Positions 6,900-14,169 of a stretch of DNA of 30,199 bases are shown piece by piece (position 1 is the first letter of the stretch; each line of letters begins with the position of its first letter). Under the pieces are notes generated by a model, which made no database searches, was not told the DNA's origin, and saw only the letters and a program-made list of their open reading frames with translations. The stretch comes from Deltaproteobacteria bacterium (GTDB lineage: Bacteria > Bdellovibrionota > JACOXK01). Made by a program: the position numbers and the translations under genes. The DNA lies in contig JACPKQ010000023.1 in assembly GCA_016186995.1 (NCBI GenBank), forward strand, positions 1 through 30,199, written 5' to 3'.

Positions 6900-7350
6900 C
6901 TCTTCTTTCTTTAAAAAAGTCTTTCATAAGCTTTCGACATTGTTCTTCTAAAAGCCCTTCTTCAACTAAAAATTGATGATTGAGTCTTGTATCATGGGCA
7001 ACTTCATAAAGGGATGTGAGAGCCCCTGCTTTAGGATCTCGACACCCATAAACAACGCGAGCTATGCGTGATTGAATAAGAGCCCCAGCACACATAAGAC
7101 AGGGTTCTACTGTCACATAAAGAGTTGCATTCTCAAGCCTCCACGAGCCAAGCCTTGTCCCAGCTTCACGCAATACAACAATTTCAGCATGGGCTGTAGG
7201 ATCCCCTGTTTTTTCTCGAATATTATGAGCTCTTGCAATCACTTGGCCTTGATGCACTAGAATAGCGCCAATGGGAATTTCTCCATTTTTTTTTGCTCTT
7301 TTTGCTTGTTCCAAAGCTTGAAACATGTAGAAAATATCTTGAACACTCAT
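6883..7350 (-). CDS. tadA: tRNA-specific adenosine deaminase
   Basis: 155 residues, normal length. The zinc site is intact: HAE (His54-Ala-Glu56) and PCLMC (Cys84, Cys87). The C-terminal RKLMKDFFKERR helix fits TadA. It converts A34 of tRNA-Arg(ACG) to inosine so that one tRNA reads CGU, CGC and CGA; that tRNA gene is in this window at 9530-9603. Upstream GAAGGAAG provides a plausible ribosome site, at somewhat long spacing. The gene overlaps xth downstream. Confidence 0.93.
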   Translation of the reverse strand: MSVQDIFYMFQALEQAKRAKKNGEIPIGAILVHQGQVIARAHNIREKTGDPTAHAEIVVLREAGTRLGSWRLENATLYVTVEPCLMCAGALIQSRIARVVYGCRDPKAGALTSLYEVAHDTRLNHQFLVEEGLLEEQCRKLMKDFFKERRDEKNE

Positions 7351-7464
7351 AGAAATAGAACTTCCTTCTCAACTTTTAATCATTTCTTGTCAAGGGACTG
7401 GCCACCCTACCCTCTCATGGATTCGAGATTTTAGATATTTAGAAAAACAGCCGATATATTTTGC

Positions 7465-8343
7465 ATGGGCATACAACTTAAAGTCATTTTTACAACTCTG
7501 TTAATAGTATCTTTTTCAGAAGCCCTTACTCAAAATTCATTTCTTACCTATCTTGATTTCAAAAATTATCTGGCAAACCATAAAAAAGAAATATTAAAAG
7601 AAAAAAACATTGAAAAAAGAAAATTGAAAATCAATTTTTTAAATAAAATTCTTAATTACTCTAAACTATTACCCCGCAAAGAAACCAGTTTTAATCTAGA
7701 GATCAAGGAAAACTTATTTAATGTTGAAATTTGGGATGAGTTCAAAGGAGACCCTCTCAAGGCTATGAAACTTTATGAAGAAATCACAACAGGACAACAT
7801 CCACATAATCTTTTCTTAGAAAGTAAAGCAGGGCAAGATGAAATCATTTCAGATCTAAAAAAAATAAACGGCGGTTTTGAATTTATATCAGATCGAGTTC
7901 TTACAAGCAGTCATGCTTTTAATAATAAAAGTAAAATAAGGCTTCTTTTTTTTAACAAAGATGAAAATACTTTTATTTGTATCAATCAAAATATCGAAGA
8001 CTTTGGAAAAGAACTAGCACAAAAAAAAGCTGAAAGAATGGAAAAAAACTATCACCCTATTTACTATGAAATGACCGTTGATTTCTATCAAAAAATAGAT
8101 AACAAAACCTTTCAATACGTTTCTTTCAACCTCTTAGATGGACAAGCTAAAACATCTCGAAGTACAACAACCAATGCCGTAAAAGGCATTGGTAATATCT
8201 TTACTGTAGGGCTTCTTGATAAAGGAATAGATGCCCACATTAAAGAGGAAGCTCATAAAATTTGGAAAGCTAGAAAGTCTCTCTTCCAAGAACTCATTCT
8301 CTCGGAAGAAACTCCTTTACAGGGCTATCAAGAAGCGAAATAA
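7465..8343 (+). CDS. Exported protein of unknown function
   Basis: 292 residues. The N-terminus MGIQLKVIFTTLLIVSFSEALTQ looks like a signal peptide, with cleavage near SEALTQ. The mature protein is rich in Lys and Glu, with a helical first half and a mixed second half (IRLLFFNKDENTFICINQN, YYEMTVDFYQK). A short Gly/Thr stretch, TTTNAVKGIGNIFTVGLLD (about 231-249), could be a membrane-interacting segment. I do not recognise a family. No Shine-Dalgarno precedes ATG 7465. It diverges from tadA, and its last 50 nt overlap the end of fbaB on the other strand. Confidence 0.65.
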   Translation: MGIQLKVIFTTLLIVSFSEALTQNSFLTYLDFKNYLANHKKEILKEKNIEKRKLKINFLNKILNYSKLLPRKETSFNLEIKENLFNVEIWDEFKGDPLKAMKLYEEITTGQHPHNLFLESKAGQDEIISDLKKINGGFEFISDRVLTSSHAFNNKSKIRLLFFNKDENTFICINQNIEDFGKELAQKKAERMEKNYHPIYYEMTVDFYQKIDNKTFQYVSFNLLDGQAKTSRSTTTNAVKGIGNIFTVGLLDKGIDAHIKEEAHKIWKARKSLFQELILSEETPLQGYQEAK

Positions 8344-9241
8344 GTTTTTTGGTAATTTCTAAAGCACTTTTATGAGGGCGCTTCCACATATTTCTTCCAA
8401 AAATAAAACCAAAACATCCACCTTGAATACAATATTGCGCATTATTAAGAAGATCTTCATCACTCACTTTAGATCCGCCACTAAAAAGAACAGGAATTCC
8501 TTGAGAAGCTGTAACAACTCTTTTAATACGTTCTTTGACTGCTGAAACAGCATCTATATTTTGCAATTGGAGTTCCAATTTTTTGTAATAAGAAGGAACA
8601 TCAGCAATGTCTTGATAATTTTGTGGGGCAGATTGCGGAACATTTGCTTTTATAATAGTAGCTCCCATTTCAGTTGCCATGCGAACAGCTGACTCCACCA
8701 TATAACTTGAATCACGTCCTCCCTTAGCATCAACCGCCTCACCTCGAGGATATGCCCACACAATCAAGGGAAGGTTATATTTTTCACACTCTTGTCGAAC
8801 TTTTGATAACTGAGGAAGATCTTCATCCTGACGTGGAGATCCATAATACATAGTATAACCTACACCCACAGCACCTAATTTTGCAGCATCTTCTACAAAA
8901 GAGGTATAAACACTCAAAGGCTTGCTTGCCTCAGGAATAGAAGTTTTACCGTTAACTTTAAGAATAAGAGGAATCTTATTTTTATACTTTGTCCAATATC
9001 TTTTAGCTAAACCATAATGAATGGCAACAGCGTTATAACCACCTTCTAAGCCTAATTGTAAAATGTAATTCGGGTTTCCAGCATCAGATTCTGCATCTAG
9101 ATGACGACAATCATGCTCTACAAATTGATCATAAGGAAGGATAAGAGTTCTTCCACTTTCTCTTACAAATTTTGAAATGTTTTGAAGTTCTCCATTTGTA
9201 AAATGAGTCCTTTCAAAAAAACGAAGTTTAGTTTTAGACAT
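8294..9241 (-). CDS. fbaB: Class I fructose-bisphosphate aldolase (FbaB/DhnA type)
   Basis: 315 residues from ATG 9241. A frame extension to GTG 9250 exists, but the ribosome site AAGGTGA overlaps that GTG and is correctly placed for the ATG. Motifs: PYDQFVEHD (N-terminal substrate region), VWAYPRGEAVD, TIIKANVPQS with the Schiff-base Lys198, and LFSGGSKVSDEDLL followed by GFIFGRNMWKR for phosphate binding. It splits fructose-1,6-bisphosphate into two triose phosphates without a metal. A GC-rich hairpin lies about 20 nt upstream, between the gene and the tRNA-Arg region. Convergent 50-nt overlap with the exported orphan gene. Confidence 0.92.
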   Translation of the reverse strand: MSKTKLRFFERTHFTNGELQNISKFVRESGRTLILPYDQFVEHDCRHLDAESDAGNPNYILQLGLEGGYNAVAIHYGLAKRYWTKYKNKIPLILKVNGKTSIPEASKPLSVYTSFVEDAAKLGAVGVGYTMYYGSPRQDEDLPQLSKVRQECEKYNLPLIVWAYPRGEAVDAKGGRDSSYMVESAVRMATEMGATIIKANVPQSAPQNYQDIADVPSYYKKLELQLQNIDAVSAVKERIKRVVTASQGIPVLFSGGSKVSDEDLLNNAQYCIQGGCFGFIFGRNMWKRPHKSALEITKKLISLLDSPVKEFLPRE

Positions 9242-9262
9242 AGTTATCACCTTCCCCTTAAC

Positions 9263-9283
9263 CCCCTCCCATCAAGGGAGGGG
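9263..9283. repeat. GC-rich REP-like palindrome upstream of fbaB
   Basis: CCCCTCCC (9263-9270), a 5-nt ATCAA loop, then GGGAGGGG (9276-9283): an 8-bp perfect all-GC-but-one stem. No U-run follows on either strand, so it is a weak fit to an intrinsic terminator. The form resembles dispersed CCCTCCC-ATCAA-GGGAGGG elements seen in many bacterial genomes. It lies between the partial tRNA copy and the fbaB ribosome site and could also influence that leader. Confidence 0.7.
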
Positions 9284-9286
9284 AAA

Positions 9287-9318
9287 GTAAAGAATCGCAC
9301 TCGGCAGGAATCGAACCT
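9287..9318 (-). repeat. Partial duplicate of the tRNA-Arg 3' end
   Basis: 32 bp identical at all but one base to 9521-9552. It reproduces the tRNA-Arg 3' acceptor strand, the T-loop and most of the T-stem. On the minus strand GTAGG-TTCGATT-CCTGC still forms a T-arm, with one G-T pair. There is no matching D-arm, anticodon arm or 5' acceptor strand, so it is not a functional tRNA. Such copies usually mark the far end of an element integrated at a tRNA gene. Confidence 0.8.
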
Positions 9319-9326
9319 ACGGAGCC

Positions 9327-9517
9327 GTCTACCTTTGAAATCTATATAATAGATACTTGATCTTAGCAAGAATGCGAGCAGTGCAGAGCATTCGAGCTTA
9401 GATCAATAGGCGTAGACTTTCTCTTTGTGAGAACAAGTGTAACGAAGTTCGAACCTAGAGAAAGCGGTAAACCCGGAGGGTTGCAGGAAGAAAGTATTTG
9501 TTTGGATGAAGGTTTAC
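9327..9517. other. Palindrome-rich spacer between the tRNA-Arg copies
   Basis: About 190 bp without a credible gene but dense in inverted repeats: GTCTAC (9327-9332) with GTAGAC (9412-9417); enclosed by these, a 19-bp arm at 9357-9375 pairing with 9388-9406 (16 of 19 complementary, 12-nt loop); CTTTCTCT (9417-9424) with AGAGAAAG (9457-9464); GTAAACC (9467-9473) with GGTTTAC (9511-9517). In addition GGTTGCAGG near 9479-9487 is the inverse complement of CCTGCAACC inside the tRNA (9550-9558). This could be a structured RNA or the remains of a mobile element's end. Confidence 0.6.
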
Positions 9518-9529
9518 AGAGTAAAAAAT

Positions 9530-9603
9530 CGCACTCGGCAGGAATCGAACCTGCAACCTCCTGATTCGTAGTCAGGTGCCCTATCCAATTGAGCCACGAG
9601 TGC
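9530..9603 (-). tRNA. tRNA-Arg (anticodon ACG)
   Basis: Read on the minus strand, the acceptor GCACTCG pairs with CGAGTGC and the discriminator is G. The anticodon arm CCTGA-CTACGAA-TCAGG puts ACG at plus 9567-9569, and the T-arm is GCAGG-TTCGATT-CCTGC. No CCA is encoded, unlike the other two tRNAs here. A34 is the substrate of TadA, encoded 2.2 kb away. The 3' half is duplicated at 9287-9318. Confidence 0.95.
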
Positions 9604-9618
9604 ACAAATTTTAACATT

Positions 9619-9646
9619 TTTATAACACATACTCTCTTCTTGTAAA
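9619..9646 (-). promoter_or_regulatory. Promoter of tRNA-Arg
   Basis: On the minus strand TTTACA (plus 9641-9646) precedes TATAAA (plus 9619-9624) by 16 bp. Transcription would start near 9612, about 9 nt before the mature tRNA 5' end. Confidence 0.6.
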
Positions 9647-9663
9647 CGATTTGAATTTTAAGA

Positions 9664-10479
9664 TTAAACAAAAGAATTATTGAGAATCTCTCCAATACCA
9701 CCCGCTCCAGGAATGATATAATCCTTCTCATTAAGTCCCTTTTCTTCTTCGATATAGGTTCCAGGAATAGTGTTAAGAGCTCTTTGAGAGGAAAGCCCTC
9801 TATCAAGCCTGAGTGCATAAACATGTACATCCGGGTGCTCTCTCGTTACATTTTTTATGTACTCTGGTGTCATAATAAGATGAAGAGAAATGACTTTTTT
9901 TGCAGTTCCAGAAATGCATTCTTTATAAAGCTCAATAGCTTTTTTAACTGTCCCCCCTGTTGCACCCATGGGATCTGGAATAAGAATGTAAGCCCCTTCA
10001 ATAGGGCCTCCAATCTTATGTCCTGAAACACAAGCTCCTATCACCTCTTGGTTTTCATTCACTTCACGAGCTAAATAAATAAAATCCTGTCGCACCTTGT
10101 CTGAATCAAAAAAAGTATTGAGCGTTTCATAACACACTTGTGAAGGTAAAACACCAGCCCTAGCAATAGCACAAGAAACAACAGGCACACTCACATCTAA
10201 AAGCTCGGCTTCAAATTGAGCTTGTTTATTATAATGAATCATCCGAGTGGATACTTTTTCAAGCTTCCTTGGAAATTCAGCACTAATGATAAAAGAAAGA
10301 AGTTGGGAATAAAGAATTTTAACTAGAAAATTGATCCGTGGTTGTTTGGTTTCTGCAACACAAAACGTAGCTAGAATCTTTGAAAGATAAGGTTCATTAA
10401 GAATATGAACATGGGGTCCATATTTATGTTCAATTTCGTTAAGTTTATACTGAACATTGAGATATTGCTGATCTTTCAT
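9664..10479 (-). CDS. upp: Uracil phosphoribosyltransferase family protein, long form
   Basis: 271 residues, against about 208 for typical Upp; the surplus is mostly N-terminal. The PRPP loop is ILIPDPMGATGGTV (about 165-178). LRLDRGLSSQRALNTIPG corresponds to the usual D-R-G-L-S block, and the C-terminal YIIPGAGGIGEILNN aligns with the uracil-binding YIVPGLGDAGDR segment but lacks its first Asp and the Arg. Expected reaction: uracil plus PRPP gives UMP. Location directly after tdk (2-bp gap), in a nucleoside-salvage region, supports this role. The altered uracil loop leaves some doubt about the exact base used. The tRNA-Arg gene follows downstream. Confidence 0.82.
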   Translation of the reverse strand: MKDQQYLNVQYKLNEIEHKYGPHVHILNEPYLSKILATFCVAETKQPRINFLVKILYSQLLSFIISAEFPRKLEKVSTRMIHYNKQAQFEAELLDVSVPVVSCAIARAGVLPSQVCYETLNTFFDSDKVRQDFIYLAREVNENQEVIGACVSGHKIGGPIEGAYILIPDPMGATGGTVKKAIELYKECISGTAKKVISLHLIMTPEYIKNVTREHPDVHVYALRLDRGLSSQRALNTIPGTYIEEEKGLNEKDYIIPGAGGIGEILNNSFV

Positions 10480-10481
10480 GA

Positions 10482-11060
10482 TTAAATCCCTGCTTTTGAA
10501 AATTGTGGATCATGACAAGTTCGACAACGAGCCTCATATTGGTCTTGAGCGCCTACTTCAACAAGTTTACTACTTTTAACAATTCTTTGAGTTTTAGATG
10601 CCGGATTACCACATTGCATACATACAGCTGCATTCTTTGTTACAAAATCAGCAATAGCTAGAAGTTCTGGCATGGGTTCAAAAGGTCTTCCCATATAATC
10701 TTGATCAAGCCCTGCAACAACAACTCGCACCCCAGCGTTTGCTAAATCCTCACAAACTTGAATGAGAGACACATCAAAAAATTGCGCTTCATCAATACCC
10801 ACAACTTGGGTATCTTGATGAGTCAGTTCAAGTATTTGAGAAGCCTTTTCAACAGGTTGAGATGTCAGTTTTTGTGCTGAATGAGAAATCACATGCTCTA
10901 AGCCATATCGTATATCAATGACAGGTTTAAAAACTTGCACTTTTTGTTTTCCAATTTGAGCACGACGAAGTCTTCGAATAAGCTCTTCGGTTTTTCCGCT
11001 AAACATACCTCCAGTGATAACCTCAATCCATCCAGACTTTTCTCCATGAATGATATGCAT
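10482..11060 (-). CDS. tdk: Thymidine kinase
   Basis: 192 residues from ATG 11060, chosen because AGGAGG (plus 11067-11072) stands 6 nt upstream; a longer frame to 11099 adds residues with no homology. The Walker A GMFSGKT lies at 18-24, the DEAQFF segment at 90-95 holds the catalytic Glu91, and the zinc-binding cysteines are Cys147, Cys150, Cys179 and Cys182. It phosphorylates thymidine (and deoxyuridine) with ATP. This type II enzyme is normally feedback-inhibited by dTTP. Followed by upp with a 2-bp gap, so the two are one transcription unit. Confidence 0.94.
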   Translation of the reverse strand: MHIIHGEKSGWIEVITGGMFSGKTEELIRRLRRAQIGKQKVQVFKPVIDIRYGLEHVISHSAQKLTSQPVEKASQILELTHQDTQVVGIDEAQFFDVSLIQVCEDLANAGVRVVVAGLDQDYMGRPFEPMPELLAIADFVTKNAAVCMQCGNPASKTQRIVKSSKLVEVGAQDQYEARCRTCHDPQFSKAGI

Positions 11061-11141
11061 TTTAGGCCTCCTTGCGCTTCTTAAAATTAAACACAACAAA
11101 CAACAGTACTAACTTAAAATTTATACCGATCGATCACTTCA

Positions 11142-11600
11142 TTGAAAAGATTTTTTATTCCAAAAATAACGTTATGGAGAAATAATGCCTACTGTGATAG
11201 CATTATCTTTAAAGTGAAACTCTCTCTCTATTTTTTAGCCTTCTTGATTTCTCACAGCATTGTCCAATCCTATATGTATTGGTTTACAAAAAATACAGAA
11301 TCTCTTTCTGTATTACACTTCAAATTTTCATCACTATGGGCACTTTGGTTGTTTTCTCTCCTTATTGCAACCCCACTTTTAAGTCTTGCTAACCTTGGTT
11401 TCGGAGTTTCGTTTTATTATGGCTTTAGAGATTATAACAATAGTGCTTGGCTGATTCTTTTAACTTATGTTGCTGCTCAAACTGTGGCTGTTCCGATCAT
11501 CATTTATCTTTGGTTTCAAGAAATCCCACAAAAAGGCCCTTTATTAGGAGCCATTCTCTGTCTCATAGGTATTTTAATAGCGAATCTTTGGAAAGATTAA
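11142..11600 (+). CDS. Small four-helix membrane protein, DMT/EamA-like tail
   Basis: Up to 152 residues from TTG 11142. The start is unsure: GTG 11214 would give a more typical protein beginning just before the first helix, and neither has a clear ribosome site. Four hydrophobic segments are visible: LSLYFLAFLISHSIV, WALWLFSLLIATPLLSLA, WLILLTYVAAQTVAVPIIIYL and LLGAILCLIGILIANLW. The last pair, with P-Q-K-G-P-L-L-G-A between, resembles the end of drug/metabolite transporters (DMT superfamily), but the protein is too short for a full EamA carrier and may act as a dimer. It is the only plus-strand gene inside the salvage region, and its stop overlaps the end of cdd by 4 nt. Confidence 0.6.
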   Translation: MKRFFIPKITLWRNNAYCDSIIFKVKLSLYFLAFLISHSIVQSYMYWFTKNTESLSVLHFKFSSLWALWLFSLLIATPLLSLANLGFGVSFYYGFRDYNNSAWLILLTYVAAQTVAVPIIIYLWFQEIPQKGPLLGAILCLIGILIANLWKD

Positions 11601-12010
11601 GAGTTTAAATTCTTTGGCCCAAAAGCATGGGGTAAAATATCTTTCATAGAATAAGTTCTCACATTTTCTTTTGGGTCTGAAACAATAATTTTTATCTCTG
11701 GAGCAAATTCATAGAGAACTTGGCGACAAATACCACAAGGAGCTCCTTTTTGGTTCTTTTCTTTCTCTTGGGTAACAATAATAATTGTTTTAAAACTTCT
11801 AAAACCTTCTGAAACTGCCTTATATAAAGCCACTCGTTCAGCACAAACAGTTCCACCATAACTTGCATTTTCAACATTACATCCACTGAAAGTCTCTCCA
11901 CTTTCAGTTACAATACAAGCTCCAACTTTATACTTGGAATAAGGTGCATAGGCCTGTTCTCTTACCTTTGCAGCAATACGAATATAATCTTGGGTTTTTT
12001 TATAGATCAT
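11597..12010 (-). CDS. cdd: Cytidine deaminase
   Basis: 137 residues, the length of the homotetrameric (T-CDA) type. The zinc site is CAE (Cys56-Ala-Glu58) and PCGIC (Cys92, Cys95). FSGCNVENASYGGTVCAER is the classic substrate-binding and catalytic run. It deaminates cytidine and deoxycytidine to uridine and deoxyuridine, feeding DeoA and, through uracil, Upp. Its ATG overlaps the punA stop by one base (TAATG), so it is translationally coupled as the last gene of the deo operon. Confidence 0.95.
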   Translation of the reverse strand: MIYKKTQDYIRIAAKVREQAYAPYSKYKVGACIVTESGETFSGCNVENASYGGTVCAERVALYKAVSEGFRSFKTIIIVTQEKEKNQKGAPCGICRQVLYEFAPEIKIIVSDPKENVRTYSMKDILPHAFGPKNLNS

Positions 12011-12825
12011 TAAGGCAAAAGAGGAATAAGCTTTTTAAGAAGTTGAATAAAATTTTGTTTTACACGAGCTGCAGTTTGAATCACTTCCATATGGTTGAGT
12101 CTCTTATTTAAAATACCTGAGGCCATATTCGTAATACAAGATATACCGCACACGGTTAGCTGTAATTGGTTAGCTACAATCACTTCTGGCACGGTTGACA
12201 TTCCTACAGCATCTCCACCTAAAGTTTTAAACATTCTAATTTCTGCTGGGGTTTCATAATTGGGTCCATGAACAGCAACATAAACTCCTTGGTGCATTTT
12301 AAGCCCCAATTCTTTACCACAGGAGATAATAAGTTCTGAATATTTAGAATCATAAGCTTGTGATAAATCAACAAAGCGCGGTGTTCCATCTTGAGGTATA
12401 GGCCCTCTTAAAGGACTATCCCCCATAAGATTAATATGATCACGAATCACCATAAAATCTCCTGGATTGAAATCTTTATTCACTCCTCCTGCAGCATTTG
12501 TCACAATAAGATTTTTAACTCCAAGAGCTGCCATGACTCTAGTTGGGTAGGTAATATCTTGTAATGTATATCCTTCGTAATAATGAGCCCTTCCATTTTG
12601 AACAACAACTTGAACCCCATCTAAAATTCCAAACTCAAGTTTGCCATGATGCCCTTGAACCCCCACAGGAAGAAAGTAAGGAATATCTTTATAATCAATG
12701 GATACAAGAGAAGCTAATTGAGAAGAAAACTCTCCCAATCCTGATCCTAAAATAACCCCTGTTGAAGGTCGAATCGTTATTTGAGAACGAATAACATTGA
12801 GTGTTTCTTGTATTTTTTCTTTCAT
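12010..12825 (-). CDS. punA: Purine nucleoside phosphorylase (trimeric, 6-oxopurine type)
   Basis: 271 residues. Phosphate-binding GVILGSGLGEF (23-33) and HHGKLEFG (His59-His60 onward); TNAAGG (109-114); base-binding Glu195 (NYETPAEIRM) and Asn233 (ITNMASG). The Glu/Asn pair is that of trimeric PNPs, which use inosine and guanosine and their deoxy forms but not adenosine. It releases the base and (deoxy)ribose-1-phosphate, the latter being the substrate of DeoB next door. Nine bases separate it from nupC upstream, and it overlaps cdd by one base downstream. Confidence 0.94.
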   Translation of the reverse strand: MKEKIQETLNVIRSQITIRPSTGVILGSGLGEFSSQLASLVSIDYKDIPYFLPVGVQGHHGKLEFGILDGVQVVVQNGRAHYYEGYTLQDITYPTRVMAALGVKNLIVTNAAGGVNKDFNPGDFMVIRDHINLMGDSPLRGPIPQDGTPRFVDLSQAYDSKYSELIISCGKELGLKMHQGVYVAVHGPNYETPAEIRMFKTLGGDAVGMSTVPEVIVANQLQLTVCGISCITNMASGILNKRLNHMEVIQTAARVKQNFIQLLKKLIPLLP

Positions 12826-12834
12826 GACATTTTC

Positions 12835-14154
12835 TTAAGCAACTAAAATACCAGCTATGTTTGCTGTCATATAAGCAGCTAAGGTTCCTCCTATAAGCGC
12901 TTTAATGCCTAATTTAGCTAAATCATGTTTTCTGTCTGGGGCAATACCTCCAATACCTCCTATCTGAATGGCAATCGAAGAAAAATTAGCAAATCCACAA
13001 AGAGCATAAGTAACAATAATTTGTGATCGAGCATCTAAAAGACCTGCTTTGGTCATTTTTACAAATTGATCATAAGCAATAAATTCATTAGTTATAATTT
13101 TTTGACCAAGAAGTGCACCCACCTCGACACAATCATGCCATGGAGTCCCCATAAGCCATGCAAAAGGAGCCATAAGATAACCACTAATAAGTTCTAGTGT
13201 AAGTTGAGGCTCAAATACTGTTTGTCCACCTTGTTGTACAGGAACAAGAAGAGCTTCGGGCACATTTAAAGATGTTAAAAGAGAATTAATACCTAATATG
13301 TCTCCTAAAAATCCTAAACCTGCATTGACAAGTGCAATGAGCGCAATAAAGGCAATAAGCATAGCACCCACATTCAGTGCCAACTTAAGACCACTTGCTG
13401 CACCATTAGCAGCGGCATCAATAATATTAACGTCTGTAACAGGAACATGAACTTTAACCTCTCCAGAAGTTAAGGGAGTCCCATCCTCTGGAAATATAAT
13501 TTTTGCAATCACAAGAGCAGCAGGAGCTGACAAAACACTTGCTGTAATAAGATGTTTTGCATCTACACCCATTCCTACATAGGCAGCCAAAACACCCCCT
13601 GCAACTGTTGCCATCCCCCCAACCATAACAACAAGAAGTTCAGACATCGTCATTTTAGAAATATAAGGGCGAATGACTAAAGGAGCTTCTGTTTGCCCCA
13701 CAAAAACATTAGCAGCACAAGAAAGTGCCTCAGCACCACTCACGCCCATAAAAAATTTCATAAACTTTGCCATACCTGAAACAACATGTTGCATAATATT
13801 CAAATAATAAAGAACTGACATAAGAGAAGAAATAAAAATAATGGTTGGAAGAACTCTAAAAGCAAAAAAACCAAGTTGGCCTGTTCCTTTTGCCCAGTCA
13901 CCTAAAGAACCAAAAACAAAATCAGCCCCTCTGTTAGTAAAATCTAATGTAGCTGTTACAAATCGGGCTAGATAATCAAAAATTTCAAATCCTATGCTTG
14001 TTTTAAGAACAAAGAGCGCAAAAGCAAATTGAAGAATGGTACCCCAAATAACAACTCTCCAAGGAAAAGCTTTTTTATTATTTGAAAATAACCATGTTAT
14101 AAAAATAAGAACGGGAATACCTAACAAACTCACTAATTGATGAAATGTAAACAT
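12835..14154 (-). CDS. nupC: Concentrative nucleoside transporter (CNT/NupC family)
   Basis: 439 residues, polytopic. Family landmarks: a hydrophobic N-terminal helix pair, the gate-like segment LGFFAFRVLPTIIFISSLM, EALSCAANVFVGQTEAPLV for substrate contact, the Gly/Ala-rich GGMATVAGGVLAAYVGMG, NEFIAYDQF, and SQIIVTYALCGFANFSSIAI near the C-terminus. CNT proteins carry nucleosides inward with protons or sodium. It lies in the middle of the deo operon between deoA and punA, so import and breakdown are made together. Outside nucleosides are evidently a regular nutrient or DNA precursor for this organism. Confidence 0.93.
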   Translation of the reverse strand: MFTFHQLVSLLGIPVLIFITWLFSNNKKAFPWRVVIWGTILQFAFALFVLKTSIGFEIFDYLARFVTATLDFTNRGADFVFGSLGDWAKGTGQLGFFAFRVLPTIIFISSLMSVLYYLNIMQHVVSGMAKFMKFFMGVSGAEALSCAANVFVGQTEAPLVIRPYISKMTMSELLVVMVGGMATVAGGVLAAYVGMGVDAKHLITASVLSAPAALVIAKIIFPEDGTPLTSGEVKVHVPVTDVNIIDAAANGAASGLKLALNVGAMLIAFIALIALVNAGLGFLGDILGINSLLTSLNVPEALLVPVQQGGQTVFEPQLTLELISGYLMAPFAWLMGTPWHDCVEVGALLGQKIITNEFIAYDQFVKMTKAGLLDARSQIIVTYALCGFANFSSIAIQIGGIGGIAPDRKHDLAKLGIKALIGGTLAAYMTANIAGILVA

Positions 14155-14169
14155 ATAAGCTCCCCCTTT

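Noticed and set aside
7412-7426. CTCTCATGGA-Y-TCGA shared with 28087-28101
   Set aside because: Only 15 bp with one mismatch, no extension on either side; may be chance in 30 kb, though both are intergenic.
9287-9603. A tmRNA or a group I intron splitting tRNA-Arg
   Set aside because: The tRNA at 9530-9603 is complete and uninterrupted. No tag-peptide frame or tmRNA 5' acceptor strand accompanies the partial copy, and I see no group I core elements.
9363-9830. Minus-strand open frame of 155 codons across tRNA-Arg
   Set aside because: It contains the translation of the tRNA itself (H-L-T-T-N-Q-E-V-A-G-S-I-P-A), a well-known artefact, and overlaps the upp 3' end in another frame.
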